Assembly: GCA_046095485.1 (NCBI GenBank)
Contig: JBJTJN010000019.1
Coordinates: 1-21,253, forward strand
Direction: 5' to 3'
Origin: SYFI01 sp046095485
Lineage (GTDB): Bacteria; Actinomycetota; Thermoleophilia; Miltoncostaeales; Miltoncostaeaceae
DNA: 21,253 nt
The translations under genes and the position numbers were made by a program. Below are positions 14,142 through 21,253 of the stretch, piece after piece. The notes under the pieces were generated by a model. The model worked only from the letters and a program-made list of their open reading frames with translations. It was not told the DNA's origin and ran no database searches. Within the stretch, counting starts at the first letter, position 1. Each line of letters begins with the position of its first letter.

Positions 14142-14806
14142 AGATCGCGATCTTCGGCGGCACCGGCGACCTCGGTCGCGGTCTCGCCATCACGTTCGCC
14201 GCTGCGGGCCACGAGATCATCGTGGGCTCGCGCAGCCAGGAGCGCGCCGACCAGGCCGCCGAGGGCCTCCGCGAGGCCTACCCGGAGGGCACCTTCGTGC
14301 CCATGGAGAACGCCGAGGCCGCGGCCGCCGGCGAGATGGCCGTGCTGTCGATTCCCTTCGAGGGCATCGAGGCCACCATGCCCGCGCTGGCCGAGCCGCT
14401 GGCCGGCAAGGTGCTGGTGAGCGTGGTCAACGCGCTGAAGTTCGGCAAGAGCGGCGCCATGGCGGTGCTCGACCTGCCGGCGGCGTCGTGCGCCCACCAG
14501 ATCCAGGACCTGGCGCCCGAGGCCAAGGTGGTGGTGGCCTACAACAACCTGCCGGCCGCCGCGCTGCAGGAGCGCCACCCGATCGACGGCGACGTGCTCG
14601 TGTGCGGCAAGAGCAAGGACGCCCGCGAGGCCGTCATCGAGCTCACGAACGACATCCCGGGCTGCCGGGGTCTTGACGCCGGTCCGCTGGCCAACGCGCT
14701 CATCATCGAGGGCATGACGGCCATCATCATCAACCTCAACAAGCGCTACGGCGGCGAGGCCTCCATCAACGTCACGGGCCTCGAGAACCCGCCGGCCCGC
14801 GCGTAG
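14138..14806 (+). CDS. npdG: NADPH-dependent F420 reductase-like protein (NpdG/Fno family)
   Basis: This 222-residue protein resembles F420H2:NADP+ oxidoreductases, which pass hydride between NADP(H) and deazaflavin F420. The dinucleotide loop is GGTGDLGRGL (7-16). Ser31-Arg32 in VGSRSQERA sit at the end of strand 2, where NADP's 2'-phosphate binds. SIPFEGIEATMPAL (71-84) and VVVAYNNLPAAALQ (about 131-144) match the family's later segments. GTG 14138 is set by GAGGGG (14123-14128) and by the glycine loop starting at residue 7; it overlaps the folD stop by 4 bp. Coupling to FolD, an NADPH producer, fits a role in supplying F420H2, but that link is inference. Related oxidoreductases of the F420-binding NADP family are the main alternative. 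Confidence 0.88.
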   Translation: MKIAIFGGTGDLGRGLAITFAAAGHEIIVGSRSQERADQAAEGLREAYPEGTFVPMENAEAAAAGEMAVLSIPFEGIEATMPALAEPLAGKVLVSVVNALKFGKSGAMAVLDLPAASCAHQIQDLAPEAKVVVAYNNLPAAALQERHPIDGDVLVCGKSKDAREAVIELTNDIPGCRGLDAGPLANALIIEGMTAIIINLNKRYGGEASINVTGLENPPARA

Positions 14807-14854
14807 TCGTCCGGTTCGACGTCGTCCGCCCGGCGGGCTTGGCTCAGGCGCGGT

Positions 14855-15202
14855 TCACGCGTAGCCGAGCTCGTCGAGGCGGTCCTCGTCGAGCCCCATG
14901 TGGTGGCCCAGCTCATGCAGCACGGTCACCCGCACCTGGTGGCGCAGCACCGAGGGGTCGCGGAAGTGATCCACCATCGGGTGCATGTAGATCGTGATGC
15001 GCGGGGGGATCGCCCCCGAGGGGATCGTGCCGGTGGTGAGTGGGTGCCCCTCGTACAGCCCGTAGAGCGATCGTCCCACGGCGTGGTCCTCAACGATCAG
15101 CGCCACCTCGTCCAGGGCCGAAGCGAACGGCTCCGGGATGTCCTGCACGGCCTCCTCCACGAGGGACTCGAAGGCATCCAGCGGCGAGATCAGATCCTGC
15201 AC
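14855..15202 (-). CDS. small HExxH metallopeptidase-like protein (actinobacterial zincin, DUF1025 type)
   Basis: This 115-residue zincin-like protein carries HELGHHMGLDEDRLDELGY near its C-terminus, with HELGH at 96-100. The HExxHxxG pattern and the ending LGYA are typical of the small 'metallopeptidase family' proteins of actinobacteria (DUF1025 type, structurally a minimal zincin). GLYEGHPL (48-55) and PPRITIYMHPM (66-76) are also typical. No substrate is known for the family. GTG 15202 is chosen because a TACCGT -10 box ends 7 nt before it on the minus strand; the protein then begins MQDLISPLDAFESLVEEA, the family's usual first helix. The frame stays open far upstream only as an antisense shadow of the MMPL gene. 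It is divergent from that gene over 79 bp. Confidence 0.88.
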   Translation of the reverse strand: MQDLISPLDAFESLVEEAVQDIPEPFASALDEVALIVEDHAVGRSLYGLYEGHPLTTGTIPSGAIPPRITIYMHPMVDHFRDPSVLRHQVRVTVLHELGHHMGLDEDRLDELGYA

Positions 15203-15209
15203 GTGGTGC

Positions 15210-15215
15210 ACGGTA
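15210..15215 (-). promoter_or_regulatory. -10 box of a leaderless promoter (metallopeptidase)
   Basis: On the minus strand this reads TACCGT, ending 7 nt before GTG 15202, with no Shine-Dalgarno. It helps choose this start over GTG 15211, which would overlap the box. Confidence 0.5.
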
Positions 15216-15268
15216 TCGCCCCCCGACGCGCATGACCGTTCACTCGGTGCGCGCGCAAGCAGCGCGGG

Positions 15269-15274
15269 TAGTGT
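15269..15274 (+). promoter_or_regulatory. -10 box of a leaderless promoter (MMPL transporter)
   Basis: TAGTGT (TANNNT) ends 7 nt before GTG 15282. Just upstream lies a short inverted repeat (cgcgc, 5 nt, gcgcg at about 15252-15266) that could be a regulator site; no strong -35 is visible. Confidence 0.5.
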
Positions 15275-15281
15275 CGGGCGG

Positions 15282-17372
15282 GTGAGAAGCGCCCTCTCCC
15301 GCATCGCCACGTTCCCCGCCACCAGGTGGGGCAAGTGGATCGTGCTCGGCATCTGGATCCTCATCCTCGTGGCGCTGTTCCCGCTCGCCTCGAAGTTCGA
15401 GTCGGCGCAGTCGAACGAGCCCTCGAGCTTCCTGCCGGGTGCCGCCGAGTCGGTCACCGTGCTCGACCTGCAGGAGAAGTTCCCGGGCGGGGATGTGACC
15501 CCCGCCGTCGCCGTGGCCCTGCGCGAGACCGGGCTCACCGCCGCCGACCGCGCCGCCCTCGGCAAGGTCACCGCGAAGTTCAACAACCCGCTGCCCGAGG
15601 GCGTGCGGCCCCCCGGCCTGGTGCCCGGTCCGGTGTCGAGGGACGGCACCGCCCAGCTGCTCATCGCCAACCTCAAGGTGGACGGCGACTCCGACCTGCT
15701 CCTCGACGACGTCACCCAGCTGCGCGACGACCTCGCCGCCGCCGCGCCGCCGGGGCTGGTGGTGAAGGTCACCGGACCCGCCGGGATCTCGGCGGACGCC
15801 ATCGAGGTGTTCGCCGGCATCAACACCAACCTGCTGCTGGCCACCGTGCTGCTGGTGTTCATCCTGCTGCTGATCATCTACCGCAGCCCGGTGTTCTGGA
15901 TCCTCCCGCTCATCGCGCTGGGCTTCGCGGAGATCACCGTGCGCGCCCTCGGCTACCTCGTCGCCGATGCCGGGGTGATCGTCAACGGCCAGTCGGCGGG
16001 AATCCTGCTGGTGCTGGTGTTCGGCTCGGGCACCGACTACGCGCTGCTGCTCACCGCGCGATATCGCGAGGAACTCCGGCGCACCGATGACAAGCACGAG
16101 GCCATGGCCATCGCCATCAAGCGGGCGGGGCCGGCCATCGTGGCATCTGCCGGAACGGTCATCGCCGCGCTGCTGTGCCTGAGCATCGCCGAGGTCAACG
16201 GCACGGCCGGCCTCGGGCCGATCGGCGCGCTGGGCGTGGCCGTGGCCATGCTGGTGATGGTCACCGCTCTGCCGGCGCTGCTGCTGCTGGGCGGGCGCTG
16301 GGCGTTCTGGCCATTCGTCCCGCGGTACGGGTCAACCGGCAGCAACGAGACCCAGGGATGGTGGCGCCGGGTGGCCGACCGCGTGGGCAGGCGCCCGCGC
16401 GCCACGTGGGTCACCACCGCGGTCATCCTCGGTGCCTGCTGCTTCGGGCTGCTGTCCTACAGCCCCAGCCTCACCTCGGCCGACGACTTCCGCGGCGACG
16501 TGCAGTCGATCCAGGGCCAGGCGCTCATCAACAAGGCGTTCCCGGCGGGTTCGTCTGCACCCACCAACGTCATCGTGCCGCCCGATGCCAACGCGGCGAA
16601 GGTGGTGGCCGCCATCGAGACCACGCCGGGGGTCAGCTCCATCCGCCGCGTGGCGGAGGGTTCGCCGGGCGTGCTCTACGACGTCACCCTCGACGAGCCG
16701 CCCTACAGCAGCAAGGCCTACGCCACCATCGACGCCATCAGGGAATCCGGCAAGAAGGCCGGGGGGCAGGGCGTGCTCGTGGGAGGCCCCACCGCCACCG
16801 AGGCCGACCTCGACGCGGCATCGGAGCGCGACCTCAAGCTGCTCATCCCCATCGTGCTCGTGGTGGTGGTGATCATCCTCGGCCTGCTGCTGAGGGCCAT
16901 CTCCGCGCCGCTCATCCTCATCGCCACGGTCATCCTTTCGTTCCTCGCCAGCATGGGCATCGCGTGCCTGGTGTTCGACCTCTGGGGCTTCGCCGGCGAG
17001 AGCCCGGCCCTCGCGCTGTTCGGGTTCATATTCCTGGTGGCGCTGGGGGTGGACTACAACATCTTCCTCATGGCCCGGGTGCGCGAGGAAACCGAGCAAT
17101 TCGGCACGCGCGAGGGCATGCTGCGCGGCCTTGCGGTCACGGGCGGCGTCATCACCTCGGCGGGAATCGTGCTGGCGGGCACCTTCGCCGTGCTTGCCGT
17201 GCTGCCGCTCGTGAGCATCACGCAGATCGGATTCCTCGTCGCCTTTGGCGTGCTGCTCGACACCCTCGTGGTGCGCACCCTGCTCGTGCCCGCGATCGTG
17301 CTCGACCTGGGCGATCGCACCTGGTGGCCGTCGGCGCTCTGGCGCCGCGCCACCCAGCGCTCCGACTCCTAG
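15282..17372 (+). CDS. MMPL-family RND transporter
   Basis: This 696-residue exporter has the two-fold MMPL/RND layout. An N-terminal helix (WIVLGIWILILVALFPLA, about 19-36) is followed by a soluble porter domain and a bundle of helices, and then the pattern repeats. Each half carries the family's proton-relay Asp-Tyr motif: GSGTDYALLLTARYREE in the first and LGVDYNIFLMARVREE in the second. Such proteins export lipids, peptides or drugs using the proton gradient; the substrate cannot be read here. GTG 15282 gives MRSALSRIATFPATRWGKW, the typical short basic N-terminus before helix 1, and is supported by the leaderless -10 box. The frame is open to 15138, but that region overlaps the divergent promoter. 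No regulator gene (such as TetR) is adjacent. It is convergent with thiL. Confidence 0.93.
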   Translation: MRSALSRIATFPATRWGKWIVLGIWILILVALFPLASKFESAQSNEPSSFLPGAAESVTVLDLQEKFPGGDVTPAVAVALRETGLTAADRAALGKVTAKFNNPLPEGVRPPGLVPGPVSRDGTAQLLIANLKVDGDSDLLLDDVTQLRDDLAAAAPPGLVVKVTGPAGISADAIEVFAGINTNLLLATVLLVFILLLIIYRSPVFWILPLIALGFAEITVRALGYLVADAGVIVNGQSAGILLVLVFGSGTDYALLLTARYREELRRTDDKHEAMAIAIKRAGPAIVASAGTVIAALLCLSIAEVNGTAGLGPIGALGVAVAMLVMVTALPALLLLGGRWAFWPFVPRYGSTGSNETQGWWRRVADRVGRRPRATWVTTAVILGACCFGLLSYSPSLTSADDFRGDVQSIQGQALINKAFPAGSSAPTNVIVPPDANAAKVVAAIETTPGVSSIRRVAEGSPGVLYDVTLDEPPYSSKAYATIDAIRESGKKAGGQGVLVGGPTATEADLDAASERDLKLLIPIVLVVVVIILGLLLRAISAPLILIATVILSFLASMGIACLVFDLWGFAGESPALALFGFIFLVALGVDYNIFLMARVREETEQFGTREGMLRGLAVTGGVITSAGIVLAGTFAVLAVLPLVSITQIGFLVAFGVLLDTLVVRTLLVPAIVLDLGDRTWWPSALWRRATQRSDS

Positions 17373-17432
17373 GCGTCCAGCCGTCCGCGCTGCGCCGAGG
17401 TGCTCGCGGATGGGCGCATGAGGTGCGGTGTT

Positions 17433-17448
17433 CCCGGGATTACCCGGG
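17433..17448 (-). terminator. possible terminator hairpin over the thiL stop codon
   Basis: Two cccggg arms (17433-17438, 17443-17448) flank atta (taat on the minus strand), so the TAA stop of thiL lies in the loop. It has no T-run. It lies in the convergent gap with the MMPL gene and could act on either transcript. Confidence 0.35.
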
Positions 17449-18447
17449 GCGGTGCTCCCAGCCGAGGCGATCGGGCGTGACGTCCTGGCCGTCGTACAGC
17501 GCACGCACGCCGGGGGACCCCTCGACCAGCCGGCCCACCACCGTCACATGGGGCTCCAGTCCGGCGGACGGCGGCACCGCCGCGAGCAGTTGGTAGTCCT
17601 CGCCCCCGGTCGCGGCGAACAGCGCGGTGGCCTCCGGGCCCGATGCAGGTGCGGTGCCCGCCTCGTGACCCATCGCCCTAGCGGGCTCAGATGAGCCGGC
17701 GGCCACCACCTCGGCCACGCCCGGGGCCACGGGCACCGCGGCGAGGTCGACCTCGGCCATCAAGCTCGATGCCCGCGCCACCCGGTCGGCGTCGAGCAGC
17801 AGGCCGTCGGAGATGTCGATCATTGCCGTGGCCCCTGACTCACCGAGGTGCAGGCCGTCGTCCACCATGGGGCTCGGCCGCAGGTGGTTGGTCACCAGGG
17901 CATCGCGATGCGGGAGGTCGGGTGCGAGCGCCGGGTCGCCCAGCAGCATCAGCCCGGCGGCCGACGCACCGAGCGGCCCCGTGACCACCAGCAGGTCGCC
18001 CGCCCTGCCACCGGATCGCAGCACAGGGCGCACGCCCGCCGGGGTGCGCCCCACGATCGCCACCGAGAGCGTGAGCACCGGCGAGGCCGACACGTCGCCA
18101 CCGGCGATGCTCATGCCGTGGCGCTCGGCAAGGGCCTCCATCGTCCCGTACATGGCGTCCACGTCGTCGCCGGTCAGTCCCTCGGGCACGCCGAGGCCCA
18201 CCAGCGCCGCCACCGGCACCGCGCCCATGGCCGCCACGTCGGACAGGTTCACCGCCAGGGCCGTGTGGCCGATGTCCGCGGGGGAGTGGGTGGCGCGGCT
18301 CACGTGCACGCCGTCCACCACCATGTCGAGCGAGAGCACGGTGCCGTCGTCCAGCACCGCGGCGTCGTCGCCGATGCCGGTGCTCACGCCTCCCCGCACG
18401 CCCACCCGGGCGGCGATGCGCCGGATCAGCTCGAGCTCGCCGTCCAT
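17440..18447 (-). CDS. thiL: thiamine-monophosphate kinase
   Basis: This 335-residue ATP-dependent kinase turns thiamine monophosphate into the active cofactor thiamine diphosphate in the cytosol. Family marks are GIGDDAAVL (24-32), LSLDMVVDGVH (38-48), LAVNLSDVAAMGA (64-76), AGGDVSASP (115-123), MIDISDGLLLDADR (209-222) and GGEDYQLL (281-288). Between the C-terminal helix and GGEDY there is an extra Ala/Gly/Ser-rich insert (about 250-275), probably a flexible loop. ATG 18447 is set by a TACCGT box ending 6 nt upstream and by GIGDDAAV at its normal depth. No TPP riboswitch is seen, and a leaderless start leaves no room for one. It is divergent from gatC, with 51 bp between them. Confidence 0.95.
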   Translation of the reverse strand: MDGELELIRRIAARVGVRGGVSTGIGDDAAVLDDGTVLSLDMVVDGVHVSRATHSPADIGHTALAVNLSDVAAMGAVPVAALVGLGVPEGLTGDDVDAMYGTMEALAERHGMSIAGGDVSASPVLTLSVAIVGRTPAGVRPVLRSGGRAGDLLVVTGPLGASAAGLMLLGDPALAPDLPHRDALVTNHLRPSPMVDDGLHLGESGATAMIDISDGLLLDADRVARASSLMAEVDLAAVPVAPGVAEVVAAGSSEPARAMGHEAGTAPASGPEATALFAATGGEDYQLLAAVPPSAGLEPHVTVVGRLVEGSPGVRALYDGQDVTPDRLGWEHRPG

Positions 18448-18453
18448 GTCTCG

Positions 18454-18459
18454 ACGGTA
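18454..18459 (-). promoter_or_regulatory. -10 box of the leaderless thiL promoter
   Basis: On the minus strand this reads TACCGT, ending 6 nt before ATG 18447, with no Shine-Dalgarno. It lies 24 bp from the oppositely directed gatC box, so the two promoters share their upstream DNA. Confidence 0.55.
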
Positions 18460-18483
18460 CCAGCCACCCCGCGGGCGCTCGGC

Positions 18484-18489
18484 TACAGT
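18484..18489 (+). promoter_or_regulatory. -10 box of the gatCAB promoter
   Basis: TACAGT (TANNNT) ends 9 nt before ATG 18499. No Shine-Dalgarno is present. The mRNA would be leaderless or have a leader of only 2-3 nt. Confidence 0.5.
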
Positions 18490-18498
18490 CCGCCGCCG

Positions 18499-18780
18499 AT
18501 GATCGACGAGAACACCGTCCGCCATGTGGCGCGCCTGGCCCGGCTTCGGCTGGAGCCGGACGAGGAGAAGGTGATGCAGGAGGAGCTCTCGGGCATCCTC
18601 GAGCACATCGATGCCATCCGGTCCATGGACCTTGACGGCGTGCCGCCCACCACCCACGTGATCGAACTCGAGAACGTGCTGCGCGCCGACGTGCCGCGCC
18701 CGAGCCTGCCGCGCGACGAGGCCCTTCGCGAGGCCGACGACGTGGTGGATGAGTCGTTCGGCGTGCCGAGGATGGACTGA
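18499..18780 (+). CDS. gatC: Asp-tRNA(Asn)/Glu-tRNA(Gln) amidotransferase subunit C
   Basis: This 93-residue subunit wraps around GatA and joins it to GatB. Its N-terminal helices (VRHVARLARLRLEPDEEKVMQEELSGILEHI) and the DVVDESFGVPRM end near the GatA-binding tail are typical of the family. The length is normal. ATG 18499 is the first codon after the TACAGT box and gives the standard N-terminus. The stop TGA shares its last base with the ATG of gatA (TGATG). It is the first gene of gatC-gatA-gatB, which makes Gln-tRNA(Gln) and/or Asn-tRNA(Asn) by amidating mischarged tRNAs, the usual route in actinobacteria. Confidence 0.95.
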   Translation: MIDENTVRHVARLARLRLEPDEEKVMQEELSGILEHIDAIRSMDLDGVPPTTHVIELENVLRADVPRPSLPRDEALREADDVVDESFGVPRMD

Positions 18781-20219
18781 TGGCCCTGCGCGACCTCTCG
18801 GCCGCCGAGCAGGTGGCCGCGCTGCAGGCGGGGGAGACCACCGCGCTCGAGTTGGTGGACGCCCACCTGGCGGCCGTGGACGCCGACCCGGTGGAGGCCT
18901 TCCTGGCCACCGACGCCGACGGCGCCCGTGCCCGGGCCCGCGAGATCGATGCCCTGCCCGAGCGCCCGCCGCTGGCCGGGGTGCCCATCGCGATCAAGGA
19001 CGCCCTCTCCACGCGCGACATCGTCACCACGTCGGGTTCGCGCATGCTCGAGGGCTTTCGCCCCGTCTACACCGCCACGTGCGTGCAGCGGCTTGAGGAT
19101 GCCGGGGCCATCGTGCTGGGCAAGACCAACATGGACGAGTTCGCCATGGGGTCGAGCACCGAGAACTCCGCCTACAAGAACACCCTCAACCCCTGGGACC
19201 ACCAGCGCGTGCCCGGCGGCTCGAGCGGTGGGTCGGCCGCATCGGTGGCCGAGCGCCAGGTGCCGTGGTCGCTGGGGTCCGACACCGGGGGATCCATCCG
19301 CCAGCCCGCAGCGCTGTGCGGCATCGTCGGCATGAAGCCCACCTACGGCGCCATCTCGCGCTACGGCCTCATCGCCTTCGCCTCATCGCTCGACCAGGTG
19401 GGCCCGTTCGCCCGCACGGTGGAGGACGCCGCCCTGCTGCTTCGCCACATGGTGGGCCGCGACCCCATGGACAGCACCTCTCTCGACTGGCCCGGTGAAA
19501 TCTCCCTGCCCACCGCCACCGACCTCGCGGGCCTTCGCGTGGGCGTGGTGGAGGAGCTCATGGGCGAGGGCGTGGAGCCCGGCGTGCGCGCCGCGGTGGA
19601 CGCCTCGCTGAGGACCATCGAGGACCTCGGCGCCACGGTGGTGCCGGTGAGCCTGCCCAGCGCGCTGAGCGGCCTGGCCACCTACTACGTGCTGGCACCC
19701 GCGGAGTGCTCGTCCAACCTCGCCCGGTTCGACGGCATCCGCTATGGCCACCCGGTGCCGGCCGACAACCTGCTCGACCAGTACGAGATGACCCGCGGGC
19801 AGCTGTTCGGCCCCGAGGTGAAGCGCCGCATCATGCTCGGCACCTTCGCCCTGGCGTCGGGCTACTACGACCAGTACTACGGCCGCGCGCAGCGCGTGCG
19901 CACGCTGATCCTGCGCGAGTTCGACGCCGCGTTCGAGCAGGTCGACCTCTTGGCATCGCCCACCTCACCCACGGTGGCGTTCCCGCTGGGCGACCGCACC
20001 GCCGACCCGTACGCCATGTACCTGGCGGATGTCTGCACGATCCCCGTCAGCCTCGCGGGCCTTCCCGCCATCTCCATCCCGTGCGGCCTGTCCGATGGCC
20101 TGCCCGTGGGCCTGCAGCTGGCCGGCCCGGCATTCAGCGAGAACCGCCTGCTCGATGCCGCGCACGCCGTGGAGAGGGCCCTGGCCTTCGACACCCGTCC
20201 CCCGGGGCTGGTCACGTGA
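18780..20219 (+). CDS. gatA: Asp/Glu-tRNA amidotransferase subunit A (glutaminase)
   Basis: This 479-residue amidase-signature enzyme releases ammonia from glutamine and channels it to GatB. The Ser-cis-Ser-Lys triad is complete: Lys73 in GVPIAIKDAL, Ser148 in PGGSSGGSAA and Ser172 in GSDTGGSIRQPA. Their spacing (75 and 24 residues) equals that of the characterised Staphylococcus enzyme (Lys79, Ser154, Ser178, from memory). ATG 18780 overlaps the gatC stop by one base, and the stop overlaps the gatB GTG by four (GTGA), so translation of the three subunits is coupled. Length and motifs are normal. Confidence 0.97.
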   Translation: MALRDLSAAEQVAALQAGETTALELVDAHLAAVDADPVEAFLATDADGARARAREIDALPERPPLAGVPIAIKDALSTRDIVTTSGSRMLEGFRPVYTATCVQRLEDAGAIVLGKTNMDEFAMGSSTENSAYKNTLNPWDHQRVPGGSSGGSAASVAERQVPWSLGSDTGGSIRQPAALCGIVGMKPTYGAISRYGLIAFASSLDQVGPFARTVEDAALLLRHMVGRDPMDSTSLDWPGEISLPTATDLAGLRVGVVEELMGEGVEPGVRAAVDASLRTIEDLGATVVPVSLPSALSGLATYYVLAPAECSSNLARFDGIRYGHPVPADNLLDQYEMTRGQLFGPEVKRRIMLGTFALASGYYDQYYGRAQRVRTLILREFDAAFEQVDLLASPTSPTVAFPLGDRTADPYAMYLADVCTIPVSLAGLPAISIPCGLSDGLPVGLQLAGPAFSENRLLDAAHAVERALAFDTRPPGLVT

Positions 20220-21253
20220 GCGAGTTCGAGCCCGTCATCGGCGTGGAGATCCACGTGCAGCTCTCCACCCGTACCAAGATGTTCTGCGGGTGCGAGCTGT
20301 CGTTCGGCGATCCGCCCAACGTGCACACCTGCCCGGTGTGCCTGGCCCACCCCGGCGTGCTTCCGGTGGTGAACGAGGAGGCCGTGCGGCGCGCGCTGAT
20401 GATCGGCCTCGCCTTGGGCTGCGAGATCGCCCCCCGCTCGATCTTCCACCGCAAGAACTACTTCTACCCGGACCTGCCCAAGGCGTACCAGGTGAGCCAG
20501 TTCGACATCCCCATCTGCGGTCGCGGCGAGTTCGTGGCCATCAGGGAGGATGGATCCGAGCTTCGCGTGGGCATCACGCGCGCGCACCTCGAGGAGGACG
20601 CCGCCAAGCTCACCCACCTGGGCGGCCGTCGCGCCGGGGCGGAGGAGTCGGTGGTCGACTTCAACCGCGGCGGCACCCCGCTGGTGGAGATCGTCACCGA
20701 GCCCGACCTGCGGTCGGCATCCGACGCCGTCACCTTCCTGCGCCAGCTGCGCCAGACGCTGCTGTTCCTCGGCGTGAGCGACTGCTCCATGGAGGAGGGC
20801 TCCATGCGGGCGGACGCCAATGTGTCCATCCGGCCGGTGGGCACGCACGAGTTCGGCACCAAGACCGAGCTCAAGAACATGAACTCGTTCCGGTTCCTCG
20901 AGCGGGGCATGGAGGCCGAGATCGCCCGCCAGGAGGAGATCCTGCGCGACGGCGGCCGCGTGAGCCAGGAGACCGTGCACTACGAGCCCGAGACCGGGCA
21001 CATCACGTCGCTGCGCTCCAAGGAGGAGTCGCACGACTACCGGTACTTCCCCGAGCCCGACCTGGTGCCCGTGGCCCCGGATCCCGCATGGGTGGACGAC
21101 CTGCGCGCAGGCCTGCCCGAGCTGCCGCTGGCCGTGCGCCGGCGAATGGTGGACGAGATGGGCCTCACGGCCGAGGACGCCGAGGTGCTCACCGAGAGCC
21201 CCGAGCTTGTGGCCTACTTCATGGATGCCGCCGCGCTGGCCGACCCCAAGGCC
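20216..21253 (+). CDS. gatB: Asp/Glu-tRNA amidotransferase subunit B (5' part, runs off the window)
   Basis: The frame opens at GTG 20216 and is open to the last base, giving 346 residues of a subunit that is usually about 475-500 long. GatB binds mischarged tRNA and catalyses phosphorylation and amidation of the aminoacyl group. Visible marks are EPVIGVEIHVQLSTRTKMFCGC at the start, the Zn-binding cysteines 24, 26, 39 and 42 (FCGC and CPVC), KNYFYPDLPKAYQVSQ, EGSMRADANVSIRP, LKNMNSFRFLERG and SHDYRYFPEPDL. The helical linker and part of the tail domain follow. The missing C-terminus contains the YqeY-like tRNA-binding domain. The coding start overlaps the end of gatA by 4 bp. Confidence 0.96.
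   Translation, partial: MSEFEPVIGVEIHVQLSTRTKMFCGCELSFGDPPNVHTCPVCLAHPGVLPVVNEEAVRRALMIGLALGCEIAPRSIFHRKNYFYPDLPKAYQVSQFDIPICGRGEFVAIREDGSELRVGITRAHLEEDAAKLTHLGGRRAGAEESVVDFNRGGTPLVEIVTEPDLRSASDAVTFLRQLRQTLLFLGVSDCSMEEGSMRADANVSIRPVGTHEFGTKTELKNMNSFRFLERGMEAEIARQEEILRDGGRVSQETVHYEPETGHITSLRSKEESHDYRYFPEPDLVPVAPDPAWVDDLRAGLPELPLAVRRRMVDEMGLTAEDAEVLTESPELVAYFMDAAALADPKA

Noticed and set aside
15138..15281. Longer N-terminus for the MMPL transporter
   Set aside because: It overlaps the divergent metallopeptidase and its promoter. GTG 15282 gives the normal short basic N-terminus and has a -10 box at 7 nt.
15203..15877. Upstream extension of the metallopeptidase on the minus strand
   Set aside because: It is antisense to the MMPL gene, with Arg/Ser-rich low-complexity sequence; the family is about 115-130 residues.
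17373..18498. TPP riboswitch for thiL
   Set aside because: thiL appears leaderless, and the 51-bp gap to gatC cannot hold a TPP aptamer.
19877..21034. 385-aa minus-strand frame opposite gatA/gatB
   Set aside because: It is His/Ala/Gly-rich shadow sequence; both plus-strand genes are complete in motifs across it.

Overview
This is a very GC-rich, gene-dense chromosomal window with about 95% G/C at third codon positions where I checked. The combination of features points to an actinobacterium, most likely a deep-branching lineage such as Thermoleophilia; the class is inference, not shown. Supporting features are an F420-dependent NADP reductase homologue, a TrkA (RCK) gene pair, a GatCAB operon, an MMPL transporter, a PcrA helicase, a small HExxH metallopeptidase of the actinobacterial type, and many genes without Shine-Dalgarno sequences that have a TANNNT -10 box 6-7 nt before the start codon (leaderless transcripts). 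It reads as core chromosome. I see no transposase, phage gene, CRISPR array, tRNA or rRNA.

Layout. 1-1650: the 3' end of an unidentified gene with a disordered tail, then methylthioadenosine phosphorylase (mtnP), convergent with a membrane-anchored SRPBCC protein. 1651-5748: ion and energy homeostasis. A structured leader precedes a K+-independent H+-pyrophosphatase (hppA), followed by a strong hairpin, an overlooked 59-residue two-helix membrane protein, two TrkA/RCK proteins (the first lacking the C-terminal RCK domain) and a GRAM/PH-like protein. 5791-11078: a sulfur/cysteine neighbourhood. It holds an Rrf2 regulator without the IscR-type Cys cluster, a class-I glutamine-amidotransferase-like (C26) hydrolase, a persulfide dioxygenase-rhodanese fusion, cysteine synthase (cysK), a GNAT acetyltransferase, a stand-alone NIL-domain protein and serine acetyltransferase (cysE). 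11131-14806: a tightly overlapping pcrA-folD-npdG-like operon. 14855-17372: a metallopeptidase and an MMPL exporter diverging from a short promoter region. 17440-21253: thiL diverging from gatC-gatA-gatB, with gatB running off the end.

How it fits together. CysE makes O-acetylserine and CysK turns it into cysteine. The dioxygenase-rhodanese oxidises excess persulfide. The Rrf2 protein is a plausible regulator of this set. The most striking non-coding signal is a 20-bp tandem repeat (8323-8362), each unit an inverted repeat, between the divergent persulfide dioxygenase and cysK genes. It looks like a two-site operator over the cysK promoter. A second notable signal is the cysE/NIL intergenic region, where two oppositely directed -10 boxes overlap. 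FolD and the NpdG-like protein together could link folate-derived NADPH to F420H2.

The window is mostly well-known families. The less ordinary material is in the regulatory sites, the small membrane protein, the TrkA pair with no adjacent transporter, and the NIL/GNAT overlap.
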